Assembly: GCA_013153915.1 (NCBI GenBank)
Contig: JAADDL010000020.1
Span: forward strand, 1-8,718
Direction of reading: 5' to 3'
Source of the DNA: Campylobacterota bacterium
GTDB taxonomy: Bacteria; Campylobacterota; Campylobacteria; Campylobacterales; JALSKU01
Length of the DNA: 8,718 bases
Shown: positions 1-6,735 of the stretch, in pieces
How the letters are laid out: each line of letters starts with the position of its first letter
How positions within the stretch are numbered: position 1 is the stretch's first letter
Notes under the pieces: model-generated
What the model was told of the DNA's origin: nothing
The model's database searches: none
Seen by the model: the letters and a program-made list of their open reading frames with translations, nothing else
Program-made: the position numbers and the translations under genes

Positions 1-264
1 TATTTTAGTCGAAAAATGGGTCTTTATCCTCAAGACATACGGTTTAGAAAGGCAAAAAGAAGGCTCGGTAGCTGTTCGTACGATAATATCTTAACATTCA
101 ATTATCTAGCTATCAAACTGGATAAAAAAGAGATAGATTATATCGTAGTTCATGAGTTAGCCCACATAAAGGAGAAAAACCACTCGAAAAGATTTTGGAG
201 TATCGTTGAAAAGGAGTTTCCAAACTATAAAGAGATAAGAAAAGGCATCAATCTCTCTTTGTAG
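1..264 (+). CDS. YgjP-like (DUF45) zinc metallopeptidase, C-terminal part
   Basis: The reading frame is open from the first base to the TAG at 262-264, so the gene begins before the window. The Met codon at 16 is probably internal, because residues Tyr-Phe-Ser-Arg-Lys precede it in frame and fit the family. The visible part carries the hallmark of the YgjP-like/DUF45 family related to SprT and M48 zinc peptidases: R-x-x-K-x-R-x-G-S-C-S, then HELAH at 151-165 (two zinc-binding His plus the catalytic Glu), and a third His in N-H-S-K-R-F-W about six residues later. The C-terminal helix ends normally for the family. These are predicted cytoplasmic metallopeptidases of unknown substrate, so the family is secure but the role is not. 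The 3' end overlaps the convergent ClC gene by 17 bp, and no RNA terminator is seen. Confidence 0.88.
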   Translation, partial: YFSRKMGLYPQDIRFRKAKRRLGSCSYDNILTFNYLAIKLDKKEIDYIVVHELAHIKEKNHSKRFWSIVEKEFPNYKEIRKGINLSL

Positions 265-1642
265 ATTCGCTATCGCTGTCTTTGTGTTTTAACCCTTTTT
301 TCTTTTGCCATCTCTCTCTTAGTTTATTTAAGGTTGCCGACTGGGTTCCTACTACTCTAGCGTGTTCGATATCTTTACCTGTCGATACCTCTAAAAATTG
401 AGACTTTTTAAAAGCGAGTATTTGTGACGGATAGATACTTCTGTGACCCGTGATAAGATATGCTATGATAGCCGATATGGCGGCATAGTGAGCCGTTTGG
501 ATACCGAAAAGTTCAAGCGCCATTATAGCGGCGGCTATAGGCGTATTTGCCGCTCCTGCTATAACGCTTACGAGTCCTATGGCGGCAAAAAACTGCAGAT
601 TGCCATCCAGCATAGCCCCTATGGCGTTTCCGCTGGTAGAGCCTATAAAAAACAGAGGCGTGATGACTCCGCCACTTCCGCCGAAACCTAGACTAAGCCC
701 CGTAAATAGTATCTTTAGCAAAAAGTCGTACCAGTGTACTCCTCCGCCTGTCGGATTATTTATGCTGTTACTGATTTGTTGCATTCCAAGACCGAGATAC
801 TGCTCCCCGAAAAGAAGAGCCAAGCCTACAAGAAAAAGACCTCCGATGATAGTTTTTTCTACAAAACCCATATCAAGATGTTTTTTTATGGTTTTTCCTA
901 TACCGTGTATGAATGTTATGGTCAAGTCCGATATAAGTCCGAAAAGAACCCCTGCTACGACGACTTTTATAAATAGGAGTTCATTTATGCCGTATCTTGG
1001 AAAAAATTCGATATGAAACTCCACATAAGGAGTCCCCATAGTTTGAGATATGAGATATGACGCAAAACCGGCTATAAAGGAGGGTAGCAAAACGCTATAA
1101 AGGATAGAGCCGACTACCAAAACTTCCACTCCAAAGACCGCACCCGCTATGGGAGTGCCGAAAACCGCCGCAAAACCCGCACTTATACCGCATATGACGA
1201 TGGCTTTTCTATCTTCGTCGCTAAATTTTAAAAAAGACGCAAATACCGAAGCCACCCCCGCTCCTATCTGTGCGCTTGGGCCCTCTTTACCTACCGAACC
1301 GCCGGCGGCTATGGTGATGACGGTGGCTAGCACTTTTACGGGTATGACTAAAACATCTATCTTGCCGTTTTTTTCGTGGATAGCTTGTATAACCTTTTCA
1401 GTGCCGTGTCCTTCAGCGTCGGGAGCAAATCTCTTGACAAGATATACCGAAGCTAGCAGTGCGAAAGGGAGTAAAAAGTAGTAGTGAAAAGGCAGGTCGC
1501 TTCTGTGGTCTATAAAATACTCGATGACCTTTAAAAATAGCGAAACGCCAAACCCGACTATCAAGCCGATGATAGTGGATAGGAAAAGCCATTTAGCTAC
1601 ACTGGCAAATAGTGCTGTCTCTTCGGTTATTCTACTTCTCAC
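248..1642 (-). CDS. ClC-family chloride channel/antiporter, no CBS domains
   Basis: An integral membrane protein of 464 residues from the GTG at 1642. A TTG at 1648 would add two residues, but it abuts the AGG ribosome-binding site, whereas the GTG lies six bases from it. Most of the chain is hydrophobic helices, as in the ClC fold. Anion-selectivity motifs are visible: a GSGIP-like loop reading GHGTE (residues 78-82), GKEGP (118-122) with the gating glutamate E120, a G-S-G-G-V-I-T-P loop (322-329), and a Tyr at about 404 in the place of the E. coli ClcA pore tyrosine Y445. The pore is therefore intact. The position equal to the ClcA proton glutamate E203 is Val174 (motif F-G-V-E-V-L), as in animal ClC channels, so exchange coupling is uncertain. 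The short, charged C-terminal tail holds no CBS pair. Likely role is Cl-/anion transport across the inner membrane. The gene is preceded by tRNA-Phe on the same strand. Confidence 0.93.
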   Translation of the reverse strand: MRSRITEETALFASVAKWLFLSTIIGLIVGFGVSLFLKVIEYFIDHRSDLPFHYYFLLPFALLASVYLVKRFAPDAEGHGTEKVIQAIHEKNGKIDVLVIPVKVLATVITIAAGGSVGKEGPSAQIGAGVASVFASFLKFSDEDRKAIVICGISAGFAAVFGTPIAGAVFGVEVLVVGSILYSVLLPSFIAGFASYLISQTMGTPYVEFHIEFFPRYGINELLFIKVVVAGVLFGLISDLTITFIHGIGKTIKKHLDMGFVEKTIIGGLFLVGLALLFGEQYLGLGMQQISNSINNPTGGGVHWYDFLLKILFTGLSLGFGGSGGVITPLFFIGSTSGNAIGAMLDGNLQFFAAIGLVSVIAGAANTPIAAAIMALELFGIQTAHYAAISAIIAYLITGHRSIYPSQILAFKKSQFLEVSTGKDIEHARVVGTQSATLNKLRERWQKKKGLKHKDSDSESTKRD

Positions 1643-1648
1643 GACCAA

Positions 1649-1653
1649 CCTAA
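1649..1653 (-). promoter_or_regulatory. Ribosome-binding site deciding the clc start
   Basis: Read on the minus strand, TTAGG lies six bases before GTG (1642-1640) and directly touches the TTG at 1648. The normal spacing favours the GTG start. Confidence 0.5.
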
Positions 1654-1667
1654 CAAATTTTTATAAA

Positions 1668-1673
1668 ATTCTA
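1668..1673 (-). promoter_or_regulatory. Candidate -10 box for the ClC gene
   Basis: TAGAAT on the minus strand, about 26 bases before the proposed GTG start, followed by a second AT-rich box (TATAAA, 1665-1660). No convincing -35 box is seen, which is common in Campylobacterota. Transcription could also come through from tRNA-Phe/murD, since no terminator is visible in 1643-1741. Confidence 0.35.
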
Positions 1674-1741
1674 CACTTTTTTAGCTTAAATTAAGGTTGA
1701 TAGTTGAGATTATTTTGATTTTACGGATTTGATACGAGAGG

Positions 1742-1817
1742 TGGTGGCCAGAGACGGAATCGAACCGCCGACACGGTGATTTTCAGTCACCTGCTCTACC
1801 GACTGAGCTATCTGGCC
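1742..1817 (-). tRNA. tRNA-Phe (GAA)
   Basis: A full 76-nt cloverleaf on the minus strand. The acceptor stem is GGCCAGA paired with TCTGGCC. The D arm is GCTC/GAGC around AGTCGGTA, the anticodon stem is GGTGA/TCACC with loop CTGAAAA, and the T arm is GGCGG/CCGTC around TTCGATT. The 3' ACCA is encoded. The anticodon GAA is at 1784-1782 and reads Phe codons UUC/UUU. It lies 43 bp downstream of murD on the same strand and has its own TATAAT box. No intrinsic terminator is visible after it. Confidence 0.98.
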
Positions 1818-1832
1818 AAAATGTAGAGTGAA

Positions 1833-1838
1833 ATTATA
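1833..1838 (-). promoter_or_regulatory. -10 box of tRNA-Phe promoter
   Basis: A perfect TATAAT on the minus strand, 15 bases before the mature tRNA 5' end, in the short gap after the murD stop. TTGTTT at 1859-1854 could serve as a -35 box, but the 15-bp spacer is short. A T-rich stretch precedes the -10 box, as is usual in this phylum. Confidence 0.55.
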
Positions 1839-1860
1839 TCTAAAAGTTTTGAAAAACAAC

Positions 1861-3063
1861 TTAAAAAAGCTCTGAAATATATCTTTTAAAAAGTTCGCCC
1901 CTCTCTTTATATGAGCCGTACTCATCCAGACTTGAAGCGGCGGGTGATAGCAAAGCCACGGCGTCTTTTGATAATTTAGCGTCGATATCGACGACGGCGT
2001 CTTTGAGGGTAGCGCAAACCGTATGGCTAAGAGAGTATTTTTTTGATAGCTTTGATATCTTCTCTTTGTTGCTACCTACGGCAAATATATGCGTATCGCA
2101 CTCTTTTAACTCTTTAAATAGAGGATTTAAATCGGCTCCTTTGTCGTCGCCTCCCAAGATGAGATATATTTTTTTGTTTTTGTATCTTCTTATCGCGTTA
2201 AGCGTGGCATGAACATTTGTTCCTTTTGAGTCGTTTACCCAAAGTCTGCCCGCTTTATCGAATATCTTCTCCATTCTATGAGAATCAAGCGAAAAAGAGT
2301 TTATCTTCTCATAGCTTATCTCGTCAAAAAGCACTCTCTCTACGCTCAAAGCCATAACCGCATCGAGCAAAAACGGCTCTTCGTGTTTGATATCGGATAG
2401 CTTTATATCCATTTTATCGGCGAGGTCTTGAGAGTTTTTGTAAGTGATTTTGTATCCGTCGGTTTTAGCGTCTTTAAACTCTTCGGGGATTATGCAGACT
2501 TCTCCCTCTTTTAAAAATTTTAGAGGTTTTAATTTTGCCTCTTTGTACTTTTCAAAACTTCCGTGCCAGCTTATATGGTCGTCATCAACGGGAAGCAAAA
2601 GGTAGATATTTGGTTTGGCTATATTGGTATAATGAAGCGTAAAAGAGCTTGTCTCAAGGATAAGCAAAGGTGAGGATAAGTCAAGTTCCGCCAAAGGAGT
2701 TCCTACATTGCCTCCCATTTGAGCCCCTTTATCTTTTAGCAAGTGATATAACATCTTTGTTGTGGTCGTTTTGCCGTTTGTACCGCTTATCCAAACGGAA
2801 GTAGCTTTGCTTTTGGGTAAAAAATAGTCATAATCGCTTAGCAAGTTTTTCGCTTTTTTTATCATGGGGTTAGACGGAGGGATGCCGGGGCTTGGTATCT
2901 CAAGTATACTTTTTGACGGATCGAACATATCGGACGGATAGATTTTCGCTCCGTTTTCTTCAAACGGCTCTTTAGCGTTATCGTCAAAAAAGATAGCGTT
3001 ATTTAACTTTTTGGCTATCGCTTTTGTAGTTTTTCCGTATCCAAAGAGAGATATTGTACCCAC
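1861..3063 (-). CDS. murD: UDP-N-acetylmuramoylalanine--D-glutamate ligase
   Basis: Cytoplasmic Mur ligase that uses ATP to add D-glutamate to UDP-MurNAc-L-Ala in peptidoglycan precursor synthesis. At 400 residues it is somewhat shorter than the 438 of E. coli. The N-terminal UDP-binding domain opens with a Rossmann-like G-Y-G-K-T-T segment (residues 8-13). The ATP-binding P-loop is GTNGKTTTT (94-102), followed by ETSS (137-140, Glu for Mg2+), a D-D-H motif with H163, and K177 in E-A-K-L as the probable carbamylated lysine. HRME is at 262-265, NDSKGTN at 277-283 and GGDDKGAD at 304-311. The C-terminal domain ends with LSPAASSLDEYGSYKERG (372-389), typical of MurD. The start is GTG, with AAGG seven bases upstream inside the end of mraY. 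Only 4 bp separate it from the mraY stop, so the two genes are co-transcribed and probably translationally coupled. Confidence 0.97.
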   Translation of the reverse strand: MGTISLFGYGKTTKAIAKKLNNAIFFDDNAKEPFEENGAKIYPSDMFDPSKSILEIPSPGIPPSNPMIKKAKNLLSDYDYFLPKSKATSVWISGTNGKTTTTKMLYHLLKDKGAQMGGNVGTPLAELDLSSPLLILETSSFTLHYTNIAKPNIYLLLPVDDDHISWHGSFEKYKEAKLKPLKFLKEGEVCIIPEEFKDAKTDGYKITYKNSQDLADKMDIKLSDIKHEEPFLLDAVMALSVERVLFDEISYEKINSFSLDSHRMEKIFDKAGRLWVNDSKGTNVHATLNAIRRYKNKKIYLILGGDDKGADLNPLFKELKECDTHIFAVGSNKEKISKLSKKYSLSHTVCATLKDAVVDIDAKLSKDAVALLSPAASSLDEYGSYKERGELFKRYISELF

Positions 3064-3067
3064 GATA

Positions 3068-4132
3068 TTACCTTATCTTTATAGTGATGAGCGCTATGAT
3101 GTTGGCTATCATAGCTATTATCCAAAATCTTACTATTATCTTGCTCTCCGCCCATCCGTGTATCTCAAAATGGTGGTGTAAAGGAGCCATTTTAAATATC
3201 CTCTTTTTTCGTGTTTTAAAACTACCCACTTGAAGGATGACCGAAAGGGTTTCAAGAACAAATATAAAACCTATGATGATAAGAAGTATTTCGTTTTTGG
3301 AGATGATAGCCATATAGCCCATAAAAGCGCCTATGCTCAAACTTCCGCTATCTCCCATAAAAACTTCCGCAGGGTGGCAGTTGTACCATAAAAACCCCAC
3401 AAGAGAGCCGACAAAAGCCGAAGCTATGATGGAAACTTCTCCTATGCCTATGATTTTCGGAAGTAGAAAGTGTGAGCTTAGTATGGCGTTGCCGCTGATA
3501 TAGACAAATGTTCCAAGACTCAAAAAAGCAAATATCGACGGCACGGTCGCCAAGCCGTCTAGACCGTCTGTGAGATTGACCGCGTTGCTGGTGGCTACGA
3601 TAACCGTTACCCAAAAAGGGATGGCTAAGTATTTCATATCTACTACGGGGTATTTATAAAAGGGTACATAAAGATTGTGGTCGATATTTGTCATAAAATA
3701 TAGCGCCGAAGATACTATAAGCGCAAAGATTATCTGCAGTAAAAGTTTCGTTTTTGCGGACAGTCCCGCTTGATTTGTTTTTCCTATGATTTTGGATATA
3801 TCGTCTTGGGCGCCGATAGCCGAAAAAAGTATGATTATCATGATGGCTAAAAGTACATACATATTATCAAGTTTCACCGTTATCAAGGAGGCTATCAGGG
3901 TGGAAACGCTAAATACTATCCCGCCCATCGTAGGCGTACCGCCCTTTTTTTGGTGACTATCGGGCGCAAGACCGAATATCGGCTGATTCATTTTTTGATT
4001 TTTCGCCCATTTTATAAAGGAGGGCATCAGAAAAAGCGTCAATATAAAAGCTATAAAAAACGCCACTCCCGCTCGTAAAGTTATATAATGAAATAGGTTG
4101 ATATGAAAAGTTGAATATATCCAATATAACAT
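3068..4132 (-). CDS. mraY: Phospho-N-acetylmuramoyl-pentapeptide-transferase
   Basis: Polytopic inner-membrane enzyme that transfers phospho-MurNAc-pentapeptide from its UDP carrier to undecaprenyl phosphate, giving lipid I. At 354 residues it has the usual family length (E. coli 360), with about ten hydrophobic segments. Diagnostic cytoplasmic motifs are present: GGTPTMGGI (residues 64-72), the catalytic Asp pair D110-D111 in Q-D-D-I-S-K, NLTDGLDGLA (186-195), MGDSGSLSIG (259-268) with the third catalytic Asp D261, and the PLHHHFE loop (317-323). No key residue is missing. The ATG start has AAGGAAG five bases upstream. It is the first gene of the mraY-murD unit, whose products act two steps apart in the pathway with MurE and MurF between them. 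It is divergent from gpmI. Confidence 0.98.
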   Translation of the reverse strand: MLYWIYSTFHINLFHYITLRAGVAFFIAFILTLFLMPSFIKWAKNQKMNQPIFGLAPDSHQKKGGTPTMGGIVFSVSTLIASLITVKLDNMYVLLAIMIIILFSAIGAQDDISKIIGKTNQAGLSAKTKLLLQIIFALIVSSALYFMTNIDHNLYVPFYKYPVVDMKYLAIPFWVTVIVATSNAVNLTDGLDGLATVPSIFAFLSLGTFVYISGNAILSSHFLLPKIIGIGEVSIIASAFVGSLVGFLWYNCHPAEVFMGDSGSLSIGAFMGYMAIISKNEILLIIIGFIFVLETLSVILQVGSFKTRKKRIFKMAPLHHHFEIHGWAESKIIVRFWIIAMIANIIALITIKIR

Positions 4133-4211
4133 AAAATCTTCCTTGATAATTATAAAAGGAAAATTATAGTAAAATCTAACTACAAAATATATTAATCATT
4201 AGGAATAATTT
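4133..4211. promoter_or_regulatory. Divergent promoter region mraY <> gpmI
   Basis: A 79-bp, very AT-rich gap between two divergent starts. On the minus strand a perfect TATAAT (4168-4163) can serve mraY. A second TATAAT (4154-4149) would place the transcript start inside the mraY ribosome-binding site, so it is less likely. On the plus strand TATAGT (4165-4170) and TATATT (4188-4193) are candidates for gpmI. The first plus-strand box overlaps the minus-strand box by four bases. No clear -35 boxes are seen. AGGA at 4201-4204, seven bases before the GTG at 4212, supports the gpmI start. The region is certain to hold promoters only by context, and box choice is inferred. Confidence 0.55.
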
Positions 4212-5687
4212 GTGAAAAAAGCGGTTTTAGTTATCACTGACGGGATAGGTTTTAACGACTCTTGCGAATTTAACGCCTTTTGCAAAGCGCGCAAACCTAC
4301 ATACGAATATCTATTTAAAAATGCGGCACACTCTCTTATAAAGACTTCCGGGCTTGCCGTAGGACTGCCCGAAGGTCAGATGGGAAATAGCGAAGTAGGG
4401 CATATGTGTATAGGAAGCGGAAGGATTTTGTACCAAAATCTTGTAAAAATTTCCAAAGCCATAGAGGACGATACCTTAAAAGATAACGAAGTGTTGAAGG
4501 ATCTTTTGAAAAAAAGCGATACTTTACACTTGATAGGACTTATAAGCGACGGAGGAGTTCACTCTCATATATCTCATACTATAGCTTTAGCCAAGATAGC
4601 CAAAGATAGAGGCAAAAAAGTACATATACATATGATAACCGACGGCAGGGACGTTGACCCGAGATCGGGTATAGACTACTTAAAAAAGATAGAAGATATA
4701 TGCGATGAGGATATAAGACTCTCCACTATAAGCGGCAGATACTACACGATGGATAGAGACAATAGATGGGATAGAGTAAAAAGAGGATACGACGCCATAG
4801 TCAAGGCTGTGCCGAAAACATCCCTATCTCCAAAAGAGTATCTTGAAAGTTCGTATAAAAAGGGAGTTACCGACGAATTTATAGAGCCTGTCGCTTTTAA
4901 GGATTATAACGGTTTTAAAGAGGGAGATAGCGTTTTATTTACCAACTTTAGAAACGATAGGATGAGAGAGATAAGCAAGGCTATCGGTTTTGAAGAGTTT
5001 AACGAGTTTGATAGAGGAGGGTATGTAAAAGTCCATGTGGCAACCATGACCGAATATGACAAAAACTACCCTTTTCCCGTACTTTTTAAGAGCGAAAAGC
5101 CGAAAAATACCTTGGGAGAAGTCATATCAAATGCGGGTTTGGATCAATTTCATACGGCGGAAACGGAAAAGTACGCTCATGTTACATTCTTTTTTAACGG
5201 CGGAGTGGAGGAGCCTTTGCAAAACGAAACAAGGGTTTTGATACCTAGTCCCAAAGTCGCCACTTACGACTTACAGCCTCAAATGAGCGCTAAAAAGGTT
5301 GCCGAAGCGGTTTTAACGGCTATGGATGAAGAGTACGAGTTTGTCGTCGTGAACTTTGCCAACGGAGATATGGTGGGGCACACGGGAGTCTTTGAAGCCG
5401 GAGTCAAAGCCGTGGAGACGGTAGATAGGCAACTTGGTAAAATCATCGAGAAAGCCAAAGAGAAAGACTACTCTTTTGTTTTGGTAAGTGACCACGGTAA
5501 TGTTGAGATGATGAGAGATAAAGAGGGAAATGTCTTGACAAACCATACCACTTTCGATGTATTTTGTTTCGTACTTGACGATAGAGTAAAAAAGATAGAA
5601 AACGGAGGGCTTAGCAATATAGCGCCTACGATTTTGAAACTTATGGGATTGAGTATCCCAAAAGAGATGGATAAAGCACTATTTTAG
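4212..5687 (+). CDS. gpmI: 2,3-bisphosphoglycerate-independent phosphoglycerate mutase
   Basis: Cytoplasmic enzyme, normally Mn2+-dependent, that interconverts 3- and 2-phosphoglycerate in glycolysis/gluconeogenesis through a phosphoserine intermediate. It belongs to the alkaline phosphatase superfamily. The length of 491 residues is near the family norm of about 510. Visible active-site elements are ITDGIG (residues 8-13, metal Asp D10), GNSEVGH (58-64) with the nucleophile Ser60, SDGGVHSH (112-119), TDGRDVDP (143-150), SGRYYTMDRDNRWDR (174-188), NFRNDR (245-250), NGDMVGH (384-390), VSDHGN (425-430) and NHTTFDV (444-450). The phosphatase-like domain is split around the transferase domain, as usual. 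The start is GTG with AGGA seven bases before it. The stop codon overlaps the ribosome-binding site of fabG, so the two genes form an operon. The enzyme is unrelated to the cofactor-dependent GpmA. Confidence 0.98.
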   Translation: MKKAVLVITDGIGFNDSCEFNAFCKARKPTYEYLFKNAAHSLIKTSGLAVGLPEGQMGNSEVGHMCIGSGRILYQNLVKISKAIEDDTLKDNEVLKDLLKKSDTLHLIGLISDGGVHSHISHTIALAKIAKDRGKKVHIHMITDGRDVDPRSGIDYLKKIEDICDEDIRLSTISGRYYTMDRDNRWDRVKRGYDAIVKAVPKTSLSPKEYLESSYKKGVTDEFIEPVAFKDYNGFKEGDSVLFTNFRNDRMREISKAIGFEEFNEFDRGGYVKVHVATMTEYDKNYPFPVLFKSEKPKNTLGEVISNAGLDQFHTAETEKYAHVTFFFNGGVEEPLQNETRVLIPSPKVATYDLQPQMSAKKVAEAVLTAMDEEYEFVVVNFANGDMVGHTGVFEAGVKAVETVDRQLGKIIEKAKEKDYSFVLVSDHGNVEMMRDKEGNVLTNHTTFDVFCFVLDDRVKKIENGGLSNIAPTILKLMGLSIPKEMDKALF

Positions 5688-5695
5688 GAGGATAA

Positions 5696-6439
5696 ATGAA
5701 ATTTAGCGGAAAAAATGTACTGGTCACGGGAGCGAGCAGAGGTATAGGAAGAGAGATTGCTTTGGTTTTGGCAAAATACGGTCTAAAAGTTTGGATAAAC
5801 TATAGAAGCGACCCGTCATTAGCCGACGCTTTAAAAGAGCAAATAGAAGAAGAAGGCGGCAAGGCGGCCGTTGTCAAGTTTGATATAACGGACGAAGAAG
5901 CCCTAAAAGAAGCCCTAAAAGTCATCGTAGATAGTGACGGGGAGATATCGTATCTGGTAAACAATGCCGGTATTACTCTTGATAAACTCTCTATAAGAAT
6001 GAAAACCCAAGAGTTTGAAAAGGTTTTACAGACCAATCTCACTTCGGCTTTCGTGGCTTGTCGAGAAGCCTTGAAGCTTATGAATAAAAAGAGATTTGGA
6101 AGCGTTGTCAATATCTCATCCATTGTTGGAGAGAGCGGAAATGCGGGTCAAGTAAACTATAGTGCTAGTAAAGGCGGCATGATAGCTATGACAAAGAGTT
6201 TTGCTCTTGAGGGTGCGGCAAGAGGTATTAGGTTTAATTGCGTGACTCCGGGTTTTATAAGTACCGAAATGACGGATAAATTGAGTGAAGAGATAAAGAA
6301 AAGTTACACCGATAAAATCCCTTTAAAACGCTTTGGAAACCCTGAAGATGTGGCTGAGGCGACCGCTTTTTTACTTAGCGATAACGCATCGTATATCACG
6401 GGAGAGACATTGAGGGTCAACGGTGGGATGTTGATGTGA
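5696..6439 (+). CDS. fabG: 3-oxoacyl-[ACP] reductase
   Basis: Cytoplasmic short-chain dehydrogenase that reduces beta-ketoacyl-ACP with NADPH, the first reduction of each type II fatty-acid elongation cycle. Its 247 residues match the family. The sequence shows the cofactor motif TGASRGIG (residues 11-18), the NNAG motif (89-92), and the catalytic tetrad N114, S142, Y155 and K159 in Y-S-A-S-K. TPGFISTEM (184-192) and a C-terminal NGGMLM complete the fold. Arg15 and Arg37 near the cofactor end fit NADPH preference. The start ATG lies four bases after a perfect AGGAGG (5686-5691) that overlaps the gpmI stop. FabG is assigned over other SDRs because acpP, fabF and accA follow on the same strand. 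Confidence 0.96.
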   Translation: MKFSGKNVLVTGASRGIGREIALVLAKYGLKVWINYRSDPSLADALKEQIEEEGGKAAVVKFDITDEEALKEALKVIVDSDGEISYLVNNAGITLDKLSIRMKTQEFEKVLQTNLTSAFVACREALKLMNKKRFGSVVNISSIVGESGNAGQVNYSASKGGMIAMTKSFALEGAARGIRFNCVTPGFISTEMTDKLSEEIKKSYTDKIPLKRFGNPEDVAEATAFLLSDNASYITGETLRVNGGMLM

Positions 6440-6442
6440 GGT

Positions 6443-6471
6443 TTGTAATTTTATGCTTTTTTTGGTAGAAT
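6443..6471 (+). promoter_or_regulatory. Candidate promoter upstream of acpP
   Basis: TTGTAA (6443-6448) and TAGAAT (6466-6471) are separated by exactly 17 bp, with a T-run in the spacer. This starts just after the fabG stop and ends 27 bases before the acpP ATG. An extra promoter here would suit the high demand for acyl carrier protein. No hairpin terminator is seen after fabG, so read-through from gpmI-fabG is also expected. Confidence 0.5.
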
Positions 6472-6486
6472 GTTGGAAATTTTTTG

Positions 6487-6492
6487 AAGGAG
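6487..6492 (+). promoter_or_regulatory. Ribosome-binding site deciding the acpP start
   Basis: AAGGAG six bases before the ATG at 6499. It rules out the in-frame TTG at 6484, which lies upstream of and next to this site and would add five residues foreign to the ACP family. Confidence 0.8.
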
Positions 6493-6498
6493 AATGTA

Positions 6499-6729
6499 AT
6501 GGCATTAATCGACGAGGTTAAAGAAGTTGTTGTAGAACAACTAAATGTAAACCCGGATGAAGTAAAAGAGGATTCAAAGTTTGTTGAAGATTTGGGAGCC
6601 GATTCTTTGGATGTAGTTGAGCTAGTTATGGCGCTTGAAGAGAAGTTTGATATAGAGATTCCCGATAGTGACGCTGAAAATATTGTAACTGTCGGTGACG
6701 CTATAAAATATATAGAAAACAATAAATAA
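6499..6729 (+). CDS. acpP: Acyl carrier protein
   Basis: A small, acidic, four-helix cytoplasmic protein that carries growing acyl chains on a 4'-phosphopantetheine arm and shuttles them between FabG, FabF and the other fatty-acid enzymes. From the ATG at 6499 it is 76 residues, the standard ACP length (E. coli 78). The attachment site is the GADSLD motif, with Ser36 modified by a holo-ACP synthase. It is followed by the acidic recognition helix V-V-E-L-V-M-A-L-E-E (39-48) and the E-I-P-D (53-56) loop. It sits between fabG and fabF, its direct partners. It is preceded by its own candidate promoter and followed by a perfect inverted repeat that may separate its expression from fabF. Confidence 0.98.
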   Translation: MALIDEVKEVVVEQLNVNPDEVKEDSKFVEDLGADSLDVVELVMALEEKFDIEIPDSDAENIVTVGDAIKYIENNK

Positions 6730-6735
6730 ATAAAC

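Noticed and set aside
443..1481. Several plus-strand open frames (443-691, 579-1016, 734-976, 1149-1481) opposite the ClC gene
   Set aside because: They lie wholly antisense to a well-supported membrane protein gene, have no recognisable domain or good ribosome-binding site, and have low-complexity Pro/Ser/Lys-rich products typical of the opposite strand of hydrophobic genes.
1685..1695. Short palindrome CTTAA-A-TTAAG upstream of the ClC gene
   Set aside because: Five-base arms in AT-rich DNA are expected by chance, and no second site supports an operator.
1710..1925. Minus-strand open frame of 71 codons spanning the tRNA
   Set aside because: It reads through tRNA-Phe; the peptide contains the translated-tRNA pattern (S-V-E-Q-V-x-x-N-H-R-V-G-G-S-I-P) and overlaps the end of murD in another frame.
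3348..3614. Minus-strand open frame of 88 codons inside mraY
   Set aside because: It is in another frame of the intact mraY gene, and its Arg/His/Ser-rich product is an artefact.
6484..6498. TTG at 6484 as the start of acpP (81 residues)
   Set aside because: The AAGGAG ribosome-binding site lies after this codon; the ATG at 6499 has correct spacing and gives the standard 76-residue ACP.
6440..6498. Terminator between fabG and acpP, suggested by the T-run at about 6457-6463
   Set aside because: No stem-loop precedes the T-run; it fits better as the spacer of a candidate acpP promoter.
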